A stretch of DNA of 64,000 nucleotides, taken from assembly GCF_041053055.1 (NCBI RefSeq), contig NZ_CP163443.1, positions 5,439,001 to 5,503,000 of the forward strand, in the 5' to 3' direction. The position numbers were made by a program, and so were the translations under genes. Source of the DNA: Streptomyces sp. R41. Its GTDB lineage: Bacteria > Actinomycetota > Actinomycetes > Streptomycetales > Streptomycetaceae. Below, piece after piece: positions 1-9,068 of the stretch (positions within the stretch are counted from its first letter, which is position 1; every line of letters begins with the position of its first letter). The notes under the pieces were generated by a model that saw only the letters and a list, made by a program, of their open reading frames with translations, searched no databases and was not told where the DNA came from.

Positions 1-526
1 CCAGTATGCCGTCGACGTCGGGGCTGTTGGCGTGTGCCAGGGCGGAGAACGCGGCCATCGCGGGCTTCTCGGCCGCGGTTCTCTCGTCGGCGATCACCGG
101 GAGGTTGTCCGGCCCGACGACGAGGGGGTACGTCCGCTGCGCGGTCCAACCGCGGGCTCCGCAGTCGAATGGACCGGCTGCCCATTTGGTGGTGGCCCGG
201 TCCCGGCAGACGACGAGAAGCAGTACGGGCAGGCCGTATTTCGCTTGGAGATAGGCGACGTAATAGGGCCAGCTCGACTCCTTCTTGCGGTCTCGTCGTT
301 TCTGCGCCTCGACGGCGAGCAGGAAGTCGTCCCCGTCGGAGGGCCCGACACGCAGCACGGTGTCGATGTGCCGGGCCATGGGCTTGGCCTCCGTGGCGTC
401 GGTGGCTACCGCGTAGACGGCCGCCTTCTCGGGTAACTCGATGCCCAGCAACCCGAACACGGGAGTCAGGATCTCGGGCCGCTCCTGGAAGATCCGGTGC
501 ATGCCCTCGTGAGCTGATGTGACCAT
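1..526 (-). CDS. Rpn/PD-(D/E)XK-like hypothetical protein, 3' end outside window
   Basis: An ATG at 526 opens a frame that runs to the window edge without a stop (175 codons), so the C-terminus is missing. The reading frame is seen directly; the family is inferred. Residue Asp55 (HIDTVLRV), Glu73 and Gln75 (LAVEAQ) and the Lys pair at 81-82 have the order and spacing of PD-(D/E)XK nuclease-like proteins of the Rpn type, which are common as solitary genes in Streptomyces. Codon 31 is TTA (bases 434-436 on the plus strand), the rare leucine codon read only by the bldA tRNA, so translation may be developmentally controlled. Moderately sure it is a real gene, less sure of the fold. Confidence 0.6.
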   Translation of the reverse strand, partial: MVTSAHEGMHRIFQERPEILTPVFGLLGIELPEKAAVYAVATDATEAKPMARHIDTVLRVGPSDGDDFLLAVEAQKRRDRKKESSWPYYVAYLQAKYGLPVLLLVVCRDRATTKWAAGPFDCGARGWTAQRTYPLVVGPDNLPVIADERTAAEKPAMAAFSALAHANSPDVDGIL

Positions 527-605
527 GTGCGCAACCTAGGTGGATCAAGGGCCAGGGCGGCCGGCCGATGTGGGGCGTTCACTCTTTCGAGATGGGAAGG
601 AACGT

Positions 606-1037
606 TCACGCCGTCGCGGCCAGTTCGCACCAGATGTACTTGCCGGTGCCGACGATGTTCTTGGTGTCCCGTTGGGGGACCCAGCCCCAGGTGTCGGCGC
701 AGGTGCGGACCAGGGTCAGGCCGCGGCCTGTTTCGGCGTCCGGGGTGGTGGGACGGGTCGGGTGCGGTGGTGTGGGGTCCGCGTCCCAGACGCCGATGCG
801 GAGGGCGCCGTTTTCCGCGCGGAGTCTTATCGCGGCGGGGCCCTTTGTGTGTTGTACGGCGTTGGTGACCAGCTCGGTCGCCAGCAGTTCGGCGGCTTCC
901 GTGAAGTGGGGGAGGCCGTGGGCGGCGAGGATCAGGCGGAGCGTGCGGCGGCAGATCGTGACGGCGCGGGGGTCGTTGGGGATGTAGAGGGTGTACTCCC
1001 AGGGTTCGTGGTCGGTGGGTTCTCCGTTTTTGGGCAT
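606..1037 (-). CDS. ATP-binding protein, HATPase anti-sigma-like (RsbW type)
   Basis: A 143-residue protein made of one GHKL ATPase domain, as in Streptomyces RsbW-like serine kinases that control sigma factors or their antagonists. The N-box lies in ELLATELVTNAVQH, the G1 box in GVWDADP and the G2 box in TGRGLTLVRTCAD. The start at 1037 is chosen over an ATG 60 bases upstream because AGGAG sits seven bases before it. It is divergent from the XRE gene at 1284, an arrangement repeated often in Streptomyces next to XRE/DUF397 pairs. Its partner sigma factor cannot be told from the sequence. Confidence 0.85.
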   Translation of the reverse strand: MPKNGEPTDHEPWEYTLYIPNDPRAVTICRRTLRLILAAHGLPHFTEAAELLATELVTNAVQHTKGPAAIRLRAENGALRIGVWDADPTPPHPTRPTTPDAETGRGLTLVRTCADTWGWVPQRDTKNIVGTGKYIWCELAATA

Positions 1038-1283
1038 GCGGGACTCCTGGTCAGGGAGGGGGAGTTGGGGGCAGCTGTGGGTTTCGGGCGGTGGCATGCC
1101 GCGCCCGTCATGGCGTGACGGGGCGGTGCGCTTCCGGTGGCCCCGGGGTTCCGCAGCGTGTGCGTCGCGTCACTGACGGTAGGGCATTAATTTCTGCCAT
1201 CGCAAGCCGCTCGCGTAATCTGACCCCGGACGAGGGAGACCAACCTGTCCTCGTGGAGGGCCTGTTGAGAGGAAGAGGCGCGC

Positions 1284-2135
1284 ATGCCACCGAGGAATCA
1301 GCCGACCGCTCGCCAGGTCCGTCTCGGCACTGAGCTGCGACGGCTGCGGGATTCCGCCGGGATGACCGCCCGGGAGGTGGCCGTGTTCCTGGGGTCGACC
1401 TCGGCGCAGATGAGCCAGATGGAAGCCGGGATCGCAGGGGTCAGCGAGGAGCGTCTACGCAGGCTTGCGGCTCACTACGCATGTGCGGACCTGGCGTTGG
1501 TCGACGCGCTGGTCGCGATGGCGACGGATCGTACGCGCGGGTGGTGGGAGGAGTACGCGGACGTGCTGCCGCCCGTTTTCCGAGACCTGGCGGAGTTGGA
1601 GCATCACGCCCGCTTCATGCAGGTGATCGCCACCGCGCACGTGCCTGGTCTGCTTCAGACGGAGGAGTACGCCCGAGCTGTCCTCGCGTACCGGGTTCCC
1701 GAGCTCCCGGATGGCGAGATGGAAGCCAGGCTGACGCACCGTATGCGCCGCAAGGTGGTCCTCTCCCAGGAGGGAGCCGTGCCGTACGAGGCGGTGGTGC
1801 ACGAGTCGGTACTGCGCACCCGTGTTGCGGATCGGCGAGTGGCCCGCGCTCAACTTGAAGAGCTGCTCCGGGAGTCGGAGCGTCCGAACGTCACGGTGCG
1901 CGTGATTCCGTTCGACGTCGACGGATTCGCCGGAGCCAGCTCGATGATGTTGTACGTGGGCGGTCTGGTGACGGCGTTGGACACCGTCCAACGGGACGCT
2001 CCGTACGGCTCGGCCTTCCTGGACGCGTCGGCCCAACTCCTAGCCATGCGAACACTCTTCCGTAAGGTGGAGTCGGTATCCCTTGAGCCCGCCAAGTCGC
2101 GGGACTTCATGCACCATCTGGCGAAGGAACTGTAA
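1284..2135 (+). CDS. XRE-family regulator with DUF5753 (Scr1/BldB-partner type)
   Basis: This 283-residue protein has an N-terminal helix-turn-helix (about residues 12-66, with MTAREVAVFLGSTSAQMSQM as the core) and a DUF5753 domain from about residue 95 to the end, with the typical WWEEYADVLPPVFRDLAELE segment. Such proteins are DNA-binding regulators encoded beside small DUF397 proteins and behave as toxin-antitoxin-like or developmental pairs in Streptomyces. A purine-rich ribosome site (GAGAGGAAGAGG) precedes the ATG. The DUF397 gene starts three bases after its stop, so the two are one operon. Confidence 0.92.
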   Translation: MPPRNQPTARQVRLGTELRRLRDSAGMTAREVAVFLGSTSAQMSQMEAGIAGVSEERLRRLAAHYACADLALVDALVAMATDRTRGWWEEYADVLPPVFRDLAELEHHARFMQVIATAHVPGLLQTEEYARAVLAYRVPELPDGEMEARLTHRMRRKVVLSQEGAVPYEAVVHESVLRTRVADRRVARAQLEELLRESERPNVTVRVIPFDVDGFAGASSMMLYVGGLVTALDTVQRDAPYGSAFLDASAQLLAMRTLFRKVESVSLEPAKSRDFMHHLAKEL

Positions 2136-2138
2136 GTC

Positions 2139-2318
2139 GTGATCCAGTGGCAGAAGTCCTCGTTCTCCGGTCCAGGAGACGGTAACGAGTGCGTGGAACT
2201 CGCCCACGGCAACGGCACGTTGCTGCTCCGCGAAAGCGATGAGCCCGCCCGAATACTCCCCGTCTCCCGAGACGGCCTCGCCGCCCTGCTCGAGCGGATC
2301 CACGCGGAGCGGCCGTGA
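2139..2318 (+). CDS. DUF397 small protein
   Basis: A 59-residue product starting with GTG three bases after the XRE stop. The N-terminus MIQWQKSSFSGPGDGNECVE is the hallmark of DUF397 proteins, small partners of DUF5753 regulators in actinomycetes. Close spacing means it is translated with the regulator. Its own stop overlaps the next GTG start by four bases (GTGA), which suggests three coupled genes. The biochemical role of DUF397 is not settled in general; binding to the XRE partner is the usual model. Confidence 0.88.
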   Translation: MIQWQKSSFSGPGDGNECVELAHGNGTLLLRESDEPARILPVSRDGLAALLERIHAERP

Positions 2319-2716
2319 CCGACGACGAGTTCGCCCGGGTTCTCGACACCGTCCTTCGGGACCTCCGCGCCCAGTGCTCCGTACAGCCCGACGTACGCGC
2401 GCCCGAAGACGACTACCCCGGCCTCATGCTCTACGCCCCCGACGGCTCCGGCCAGGGCGTCTACTGGGGGCCGGACAACCGGCCCGGTGTGCGGCTCGCC
2501 GAGATCGCGGATCAGGTGCAGGGCTGGGCCGTGGAGGCCTTGTGGGGCGAGGGCGAGCCGGCGGTGTGGCCGCGCTGCCCGGCCCATCCGGACTCGCATC
2601 CGTCGGCCGCGACCGTCGTCGAGGGTGTGGCGGTGTGGGTCTGCCCGAAGACCGGGGTGAGCGTGAGCCCTATCGGTGAACTTCCCCCACGGGGGGACAC
2701 CGTCCGCGCCCCGTGA
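2315..2716 (+). CDS. conserved hypothetical protein coupled to XRE/DUF397
   Basis: A 133-residue acidic protein starting with a GTG that overlaps the DUF397 stop (GTGA). I do not recognise a named family. Visible features are an N-terminal helix, a central YAPDGSGQGVYWGP segment, and a C-terminal part with two Cys (PRCPAHPDSH and VWVCPKTG) that could hold a small beta domain. There is no signal peptide or membrane segment. Its place as third gene of a translationally coupled set suggests it works with the XRE/DUF397 pair. Confidence 0.7.
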   Translation: MTDDEFARVLDTVLRDLRAQCSVQPDVRAPEDDYPGLMLYAPDGSGQGVYWGPDNRPGVRLAEIADQVQGWAVEALWGEGEPAVWPRCPAHPDSHPSAATVVEGVAVWVCPKTGVSVSPIGELPPRGDTVRAP

Positions 2717-2837
2717 CGGCCTCGTCCCGGCTCTGTGACACCAGGAGTTCCAGTGCTGCGGTGGGACGACGCCGTTGCTACGGTCCCGCTCCGGGGGCGG
2801 CCGATTGGGCCGCCTGTGACCAGGGGGGACGTCCCAG

Positions 2838-3497
2838 ATGAATGCCAACCGCCTCAGACCCGCCGTGCTCGCGCTCGCGGCCGTCGCGCTGACCGCCGCG
2901 CTCACCGGATGCCAGGAGGACAGCTCTGCCACCGGCGTCGGCGGGGCGCCGAGCGCGGGTGCCACGGCCACCCCATCGCCGGGCACGACTGCCGGGAAGC
3001 CCGACGCGACGCCGGGCGTGCGCACCACGGACACCTCGTCGCCCGGTGCGGCCGGCGGCGGCACGCCCGCCGCGAAGCCCGCCGCCAAGACCACTGGATC
3101 AGCCGCGACCGGCGCGGCCGCCGCCGACTGTGCCGACGAGCCGCCGAGCCCGGACCACGTCGATCCCGACGAGATCGCCGTCTACCGCGTCGAGGAACTC
3201 GACGGCAGCACCGGGAAGGTGAACCTCGTCATCGAGCACGGGGCTTGGGGATGCCCGGACAAGGACACCGACGGCGCGCCCTTCGTCGTCACGGGCGAGG
3301 ACAGCCGCTGGGCTCTCGACCAGGCCGCGTATGTCACCGCCACCAACCCCATCACCGACAGCAGTGAGAACCAGCGGATCGGCGTGCAGGAGCTGATCGA
3401 CTGGATCAACGCTCACCCCGACTCCGGCCTGGTGTTCAGGTATGAGACAGGCGACGACGGGGCCATCCACCGCCTGGAGCAGGTCTTCACGCCCTAG
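2838..3497 (+). CDS. secreted lipoprotein, unknown function
   Basis: A 219-residue lipoprotein. The signal peptide (MNANRLRPAVLALAAVALTA) ends in the lipobox LTGC, so the mature protein should be anchored to the outer face of the membrane at Cys25. An Ala/Thr/Pro/Gly-rich linker runs to about residue 95. The remaining 120 residues form the folded domain, starting near DCADEPPSPDHVDPDEIAVY and ending with GLVFRYETGDDG. No catalytic motif is recognised. It stands alone between convergently unrelated genes. Confidence 0.8.
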   Translation: MNANRLRPAVLALAAVALTAALTGCQEDSSATGVGGAPSAGATATPSPGTTAGKPDATPGVRTTDTSSPGAAGGGTPAAKPAAKTTGSAATGAAAADCADEPPSPDHVDPDEIAVYRVEELDGSTGKVNLVIEHGAWGCPDKDTDGAPFVVTGEDSRWALDQAAYVTATNPITDSSENQRIGVQELIDWINAHPDSGLVFRYETGDDGAIHRLEQVFTP

Positions 3498-3666
3498 CCG
3501 GTGCGGCACGCAACAGGCTGGATTCCTCGATGAGTTGAGGGGAATCAGCTCAGGCGAAAATTCCGGCAACCTTCTCCCTCCCCGCGACCACTGATGAGTC
3601 GGAAGCCCCGTTCACCGGGGCTCCGCACGCACCGCACGTGCCCCACAAACACGTAAGGACTCATCC

Positions 3667-5016
3667 GTGGCATCCCCCTCCCACCGCCGGTCCCTCCGCA
3701 CGCGCCGTACCGTCCTGGTCGCCGGTGCCGCCGTGGCGGCCACCGGGCTCGGTGCCGTCGCCCTGGTGATGAACGCGAACGCGGGTTCCGTCGACCTGTT
3801 CCACCAGACGCTGCCCGCCAAGGACGGCTGGGCGGCCTCCGGCTCCGGGACGACCGGTGGCACGCAGGCCGACTCCGCGCACGTCTACACCGTCAGTACC
3901 CGTGCCCAGCTGGTGAAGGCGCTGGGCAGCAGCACCAACTCCACGGCGAAGATCATCCAGATCAAGGGCACCATCGACGCCAACACGGACGACTCGGGGA
4001 AGAAGCTGAGCTGCGCCGACTACTCCTCGGGTACGGGGTACTCACTGGCCGCCTATCTCAAGGCGTACGACCCGTCCACGTACGGCCGCTCCAAGCTGCC
4101 GTCCGGTACGCAGGAGACCGCCCGCGCCGCCGCGCAGGCCAAGCAGGCGAAGAACATCGTCTTCAAGGTGCCGGCCAACACCACCATCGTGGGCGTGCCG
4201 GGCACCAAGGCCGGGATCACCGGCGGCAGCCTCCAGGTGAAGAGCGTCGACAACGTCATCGTCCGCAACCTCACCTTCTCCGCCACCGAGGACTGCTTCC
4301 CGCAGTGGGACCCGACGGACGGCGACGACGGCAACTGGAACTCGGCGTACGACGCCGTGACCCTGCGCGGGGCGACCCACGTGTGGGCGGACCACAACAC
4401 CTTCACCGACGCGCCGGACTTCGACAGCGCCAACAAGAAGTACTACGGCCGCGAGTTCCAGATCCACGACGGCGACCTCGACATCACCAACGGCTCCGAC
4501 CTGGTGACCGTCGAGCGCAACCAGTTCACCAACCACGACAAGACGATGCTGATCGGCAGCAGCGACACCGACAGCACCGGCAAGCTGCGCGTCTCCATCC
4601 ACCACAACGTGTGGAAGGGCATCATCCAGCGCGCGCCGCTGGCCCGCATCGGCCAGATCCACGTCTACAACAACTACTTCGACACCACGACCCTCAACGG
4701 GTACGCGCCCCTCTACACCATCAACTCCCGGGCCAAGGCCCAGGTGGTCGCGGAGGACAACTACTGGAAGGTGCCGACCGGCGGCAAGGTCGCGAAGCTG
4801 CTGAGCGGCGACGGCACCGGTTCGGTCGCGGGCAGCGGCAACCTCGTCAACGGCACGACGACCGACCTCGTCGCCGCGTACAACGCCGCCAACTCCAAGA
4901 AGCTGAAGACGACGGTGAACTGGACGCCGACGCTCACCGCCGGCCTCCAGACCTCCGCGAAGAACCTCCCGACGGAACTGGCGACCACGACCGGCGCCGG
5001 GGTGCTGACCTCGTAA
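3667..5016 (+). CDS. secreted pectate lyase, polysaccharide lyase family 1
   Basis: A 449-residue exported enzyme expected to cleave polygalacturonate by beta-elimination. An Arg-rich N-terminus and hydrophobic stretch (residues 14-38) form the signal peptide. The parallel beta-helix carries PL1 hallmarks: VDNVIVRNLTFS, an acidic calcium-binding area around DPTDGDDGNWNSAYDAVTL, WADHNTFTD, and the RAPLAR segment that holds the catalytic arginine of the family. The GTG start has AAGGAC about seven bases upstream. A hairpin terminator follows directly. Confidence 0.93.
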   Translation: MASPSHRRSLRTRRTVLVAGAAVAATGLGAVALVMNANAGSVDLFHQTLPAKDGWAASGSGTTGGTQADSAHVYTVSTRAQLVKALGSSTNSTAKIIQIKGTIDANTDDSGKKLSCADYSSGTGYSLAAYLKAYDPSTYGRSKLPSGTQETARAAAQAKQAKNIVFKVPANTTIVGVPGTKAGITGGSLQVKSVDNVIVRNLTFSATEDCFPQWDPTDGDDGNWNSAYDAVTLRGATHVWADHNTFTDAPDFDSANKKYYGREFQIHDGDLDITNGSDLVTVERNQFTNHDKTMLIGSSDTDSTGKLRVSIHHNVWKGIIQRAPLARIGQIHVYNNYFDTTTLNGYAPLYTINSRAKAQVVAEDNYWKVPTGGKVAKLLSGDGTGSVAGSGNLVNGTTTDLVAAYNAANSKKLKTTVNWTPTLTAGLQTSAKNLPTELATTTGAGVLTS

Positions 5017-5026
5017 GAAGCGTCCA

Positions 5027-5059
5027 GGGGCCCGGGACGGCTGGTCCGTTCCGGGCCCC
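5027..5059 (+). terminator. hairpin terminator after the pectate lyase gene
   Basis: A 14-base stem (5027-5040 with 5046-5059, one G-T wobble) around the loop CTGGT begins eleven bases after the stop codon. There is no long T run, as is usual for GC-rich streptomycete terminators. Confidence 0.75.
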
Positions 5060-5111
5060 AACGGTCAGCCGCCCAGGGCCCAGGGCATGACGTCGACCGC
5101 GAACGGGCTGC

Positions 5112-5594
5112 TCAGGTGTCGTACGTGCCGTCCCACGGCTCGCCGAAGCCGAGGCGGTCCGGGTAGAGCTCGGCCCAGGCCTCGCCCTCGTCCTCTCCCG
5201 TCACCAGGCCGAACAGCACGCCGTCGACGGTGAGCTGGAAGGGACGGATCGCGATGTCCGTGTAGGAGCGGCGAGGGAGGCTGCGCAGGAGCTTCGCCAG
5301 GTGGACGCGGGCGCGGGAGAGGACCGAGTCGTCGCCGTGCGGGTTGCGCTGCTGTTCGGCCCAGGTGCCGGCACACCAGATCTCCGAGTCGCGGTAGCGG
5401 CCTGCGGAGTCGAAGGTGTGGAGCACCACGTAGAGGCGCTTGTGCTCTTCCCAGCCGTCGTCGGGACGGAACCCTTCGGGGAAGGCGTACGTGATCGACG
5501 CCAGGAACTGACCGTCCGCGTACCGGCCGATGGTCTCGGTACGGTGCTTCGGCTCGTAGGCGATCGGGATGACCTCGGGGACTGGGACTGCCAT
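5112..5594 (-). CDS. conserved hypothetical protein
   Basis: A cytoplasmic protein of about 160 residues without a recognised family. The frame stays open 41 codons farther upstream, but the ATG at 5594 (MAVPVPEVIPIAYEP) begins the part that looks conserved; the ribosome site is weak, so the start is uncertain. Motif-like stretches are ETIGRYADGQFLASITYAFP and YVVLHTFDSAGRYRDSEIW. A long beta-rich domain is likely. It is transcribed after the large FG-GAP gene but separated from it by a terminator. Confidence 0.7.
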   Translation of the reverse strand: MAVPVPEVIPIAYEPKHRTETIGRYADGQFLASITYAFPEGFRPDDGWEEHKRLYVVLHTFDSAGRYRDSEIWCAGTWAEQQRNPHGDDSVLSRARVHLAKLLRSLPRRSYTDIAIRPFQLTVDGVLFGLVTGEDEGEAWAELYPDRLGFGEPWDGTYDT

Positions 5595-5724
5595 GGCGGA
5601 AACCATACGGGTGAACGGGGACATGCCAGAAGTGGGGGCCACCCCCCGACCGGCTGCCGCGAGGGACCGGGAACCGTTCGTTGCCGGCGTCGGCTTCGGC
5701 GTCGTGGTTGCCCGCACGAGGACG

Positions 5725-5757
5725 AGGGCGCCCGGGACGTGGAGTCCCGGGCGCCCT
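5725..5757 (-). terminator. hairpin terminator downstream of the FG-GAP gene
   Basis: A perfect 13-base stem (5725-5737 with 5745-5757) and a seven-base loop lie 18 bases past the stop of the gene ending at 5775, read on the minus strand. Confidence 0.75.
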
Positions 5758-5774
5758 ACGGCATGTGAGGTTCC

Positions 5775-8700
5775 TCAGCCGAGGAACTTGTATCCGCTCC
5801 ACCCGGTCGCGATCTTCGTACGCGAACCGAACGACCCCTTGCCGTCCCCGCTGTTGCGGTACAGGTTGCCGCTGGTGTCGCGGGAGACCAGGTCGGCCTT
5901 GCCGTCGTCGGTGATGTCGCCGACGCCGACGACGACGTTGTAGGAGCCACCCCAGTCGGTGAACAGCTTCACGCGGGCGGCGAAGGTGCCGTCGCCCTTG
6001 CCGTCGTAGCGGTAGAGGGTGTTCGCGGTGTCCTGGGCGAGCAGGTCGGCCTTGCCGTCGCCGGTGATGTCGCCGACGCCGACGATCTTCTTGTAGCCCT
6101 TCCAGTTGTCGTAGAGCTTCACGCGGGAGGCGAGCTTGCCGTCACTCGTGCCCTTGTACAGGTAGACGGTCCCGGTCGACGCGCCCCGCGCGATGAGGTC
6201 CGGGCGGCCGTCGCCGCTCACGTCACCGGGCGAGGTGAGCGCGTTGTACTGGGTCCAGCCGCTGGTGGCGAGGGTCGTGTACGACGTCGACGGCGTGACC
6301 GCCTTGCCGCAGCCCGGCTTGTACAGGCGCAGCGCCCCGCTGCTGTAGCGCACCAGGACGTCGTTGCAGCGGTCGCCGTTCAGGTCGCCGAAGGGGATCG
6401 CCGTGATGGTGGTGGCCCAGCCGGTGCCGGTGTACTTCGAGTTGAACTTGCCGGTGCCGGTGCCGCTGTGGAAGGTGAGGCCGCCGGAGGAGTTCAGGGT
6501 CAGCAGGTCGCCGCGGCCGTCCGGGCCGTCGGGGCTGACGAAGTCGTGGCGTACGGCCGCTCCGCGGGAGAGGAAGCCCTTGCCGGTGGCCACCGTGACG
6601 GGGGTGGAGGTGCCGGTGCCGGTCGCCTTGAGAGTCCAGGTGAACTGGCCCGTGGGGAAGTAACTCCCGCCCACCGCCTTGCCGTACCAGTTCGTCCCCA
6701 CCCATGCCTTGGCCCCGGCGCCGGTGACCGTGTCGGTGGCCCTGCCGGTCGCGCCGCTCTGGACCGAGGTGAAGGTCACGGACCAGGAGTTGACCGGGCG
6801 GGACAGCAGCCAGGAGCCCACGAAGGGCGTGTTCGGGTCGACGTAGCTGGGGGCGTGCGTCTCGAAAGACGTCACGGTGGACGGGGCGACGCCGGTCCTG
6901 GCGACGTGCGTCTGCTCGTACGCGCCGATCCAGGCGACCAGACCTGTGTACTCGTCCACGGTCCAGCGGTTCCGCCGGTCGGCGGCCAGGCCGGTGTCGG
7001 GGACCCCGGAGGCAATGACGCGGGTGGTACTGGTGGCTGCCTCGGTCAGGACCAGCTGGTCGGTGGCGTGGTCGTGGCGGACGGTGAAGCCGTCGCCGAG
7101 GAGCACGTCACCGGGGGTGACCGAGCGGGACGTACCGGCCTTGGAGTCGTACACGCCCGCCGAGTTCGTGCCGCACGCCCAGTAGACCCAGCGGCCCGCC
7201 GCCTGGAGTTCGCTCGGCACACAGGCGAGGCCCGGGACCGTCACCGTGGCGAGGGTCTTGTCGGTGATGAGGCTGTACGAGGTGAGCTGACCGGCGGTGG
7301 TGGTGGCGCTCCAGAGGGTGGGGCCGTTGAGAGCCGCGGCGCGGATGGAGCGCTTCAGCCTCTGGCCCTGCCCGAACTCGCCGACGTACTGCATCGGGGT
7401 CGAGCCGCCGGAGTTGTAGACGGCGTAGTTGTCGGAGACATCGACGATCGCGCCCTTCTCGGTGTGGAACTCCAGGGGGTTGGCGCCGATCGCGACCAGC
7501 CGGTCCGCGTTCGACAGGCCGCTGCCGCCCTCGTCGCCGTCGTCGTACGTGTCGAGGTAGACGTCCCTGGGCCCGTTGCCCAGGTTGCCCCACATCGCCG
7601 AGCAGGTGGTGCCGATGTAGGGACACTTGGGGCTGATCGAGCCGCTCTCCGTGGCGGTGGTCGCGGTCAGCCGGCCGCCGACGTTGTCGATGGTGCGCCA
7701 CGAGGTGGTGTCGGAGGCGCTGGACGGGTCGTCCTCCGCGACGCGCAGGCTGCCCCGGCTGAGGGCGAGCCCGGTCTTGGTGTTCTCGTACGGGGCGACC
7801 TTGAACAGCTTCTCCAGCTGCGGGACGCCGTCCGCGCCCGGGGTGACCCGCTGGATCCACCAGTCGCTCGCGCTCGTGCCACCCGTGACGAGGGCGGCGC
7901 CGTCGGGGGTGGCCAGCGGGGTGCCGTACGCCCTCGTCAGCAGCGTGCGGGCGGAGCCGTCGGTGAGGGAGACAGCGGTGACGCCGCCGGACGCGGTGAG
8001 CACCAGCCAGTGGCCGACGAGGGTGGGGTAGCCGCCTGTGGTGGCCCCGGCGGCCACCGGGACCGTCTCCTCGGCGGTGAGGTCGGCGCGGGGTTTGAGG
8101 TGCAGGCCGGCGGAGGCCGTGTACCAGCCGACGCGGTCGTCGGTGAGGACGAGTTCCGGCTCGCTCTGCAGGCCGGTGAAGACCTCGGTGAACTGCGCGG
8201 TGGCGAAGTCGAGGTAGCTGACGGTGTACGAGTCGACGTCACCGTTCTCGTCGTTGACGGCGTAAGCCAGCAGGAAGCCGTTCTCGTCGCCGGTGCGCGG
8301 GGTGCTCCGGTTCCAGGACCCGCCGGTCGGGTAGCCGGTCACCACGCGGTCGCGCTGTTTGCCGTCGACGAGGTCGACGAGGTGCAGCCAGTGGCCGTCC
8401 AGCTGTTCGGCGTCGACGACGCCGTTCCACTCGACCGTGACGAGCGTGTTGCCGTACATGCCCACGTAGTCGGCCGACTGGCTCAGGTCGACGGTCCGCA
8501 GCGCGCTGCCGTCCGGCGTCCACAGCGACACCGGGTCGCCGTAGGTGGCGTGCGGCAGCGCCACGGTGTCGCCGGCCTGCCCGTACATGCCCGATGCGCA
8601 GCGCACGCTGATGTCGTAGCAGGTGGTGGTGGTCGGCTTGTACACCCCGGACGGGCCCTCGACCGTGACGGTGGTGCCGTCGTCGTAGTCCGTCCACAGG

Positions 8701-8966
8701 AGTCCGGCGACGCCCGCCTGGCGGTGCAGGAATCCTGTCTCGCCGGCGGCGAGCAGCCGGTCGCTGCGCGGGGTGTCGAGCTGCGGATCGTCCAGGACGA
8801 TCTCCGTCGTCCCGGCGGCGGCGGTGGCGGTCGTTGTGGCGGCCTGCGCGGCGCCGCCGCCGTCCGGAGTGCCGGAGAACAGGGTGATGGTGGCCGCCGC
8901 TACGGCGACCGCGAGTGCGGAGACGAGGGCGGTTGACCCGCCCCGTCTCAGGGCGTGTCTGCCCAC
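5775..8966 (-). CDS. large secreted FG-GAP/VCBS repeat protein
   Basis: A 1063-residue secreted protein. The GTG at 8966 is preferred over one 39 bases upstream because GGGGAGGGA stands eight bases before it. A signal peptide spans about residues 1-42. The middle 700 residues are beta-rich, propeller-like repeats with no catalytic motif that I recognise. The last 250 residues carry four calcium-loop repeats: GDLNGDRCND, GDVSGDGRPD, GDITGDGKAD and GDITDDGKAD, the FG-GAP/VCBS signature of cell-surface adhesion or carbohydrate-binding modules. A cell-surface or matrix role is likely; substrate is unknown. Confidence 0.88.
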   Translation of the reverse strand: MGRHALRRGGSTALVSALAVAVAAATITLFSGTPDGGGAAQAATTTATAAAGTTEIVLDDPQLDTPRSDRLLAAGETGFLHRQAGVAGLLWTDYDDGTTVTVEGPSGVYKPTTTTCYDISVRCASGMYGQAGDTVALPHATYGDPVSLWTPDGSALRTVDLSQSADYVGMYGNTLVTVEWNGVVDAEQLDGHWLHLVDLVDGKQRDRVVTGYPTGGSWNRSTPRTGDENGFLLAYAVNDENGDVDSYTVSYLDFATAQFTEVFTGLQSEPELVLTDDRVGWYTASAGLHLKPRADLTAEETVPVAAGATTGGYPTLVGHWLVLTASGGVTAVSLTDGSARTLLTRAYGTPLATPDGAALVTGGTSASDWWIQRVTPGADGVPQLEKLFKVAPYENTKTGLALSRGSLRVAEDDPSSASDTTSWRTIDNVGGRLTATTATESGSISPKCPYIGTTCSAMWGNLGNGPRDVYLDTYDDGDEGGSGLSNADRLVAIGANPLEFHTEKGAIVDVSDNYAVYNSGGSTPMQYVGEFGQGQRLKRSIRAAALNGPTLWSATTTAGQLTSYSLITDKTLATVTVPGLACVPSELQAAGRWVYWACGTNSAGVYDSKAGTSRSVTPGDVLLGDGFTVRHDHATDQLVLTEAATSTTRVIASGVPDTGLAADRRNRWTVDEYTGLVAWIGAYEQTHVARTGVAPSTVTSFETHAPSYVDPNTPFVGSWLLSRPVNSWSVTFTSVQSGATGRATDTVTGAGAKAWVGTNWYGKAVGGSYFPTGQFTWTLKATGTGTSTPVTVATGKGFLSRGAAVRHDFVSPDGPDGRGDLLTLNSSGGLTFHSGTGTGKFNSKYTGTGWATTITAIPFGDLNGDRCNDVLVRYSSGALRLYKPGCGKAVTPSTSYTTLATSGWTQYNALTSPGDVSGDGRPDLIARGASTGTVYLYKGTSDGKLASRVKLYDNWKGYKKIVGVGDITGDGKADLLAQDTANTLYRYDGKGDGTFAARVKLFTDWGGSYNVVVGVGDITDDGKADLVSRDTSGNLYRNSGDGKGSFGSRTKIATGWSGYKFLG

Positions 8967-9068
8967 GTGAAATGTCCCTCCCCGCGAGGGCCCCCGCCCT
9001 CGCACAAGTGAGCGGATGCTAGCAAGGGTTGGCAGGGATCTAGCGGGGAGGGCTGGCGGTGCGCGGTG

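Noticed and set aside
6468..8936. An 822-codon open frame on the plus strand
   Set aside because: It is antisense to the FG-GAP protein gene, has Gly/Val/Arg-biased composition and no recognisable domain.
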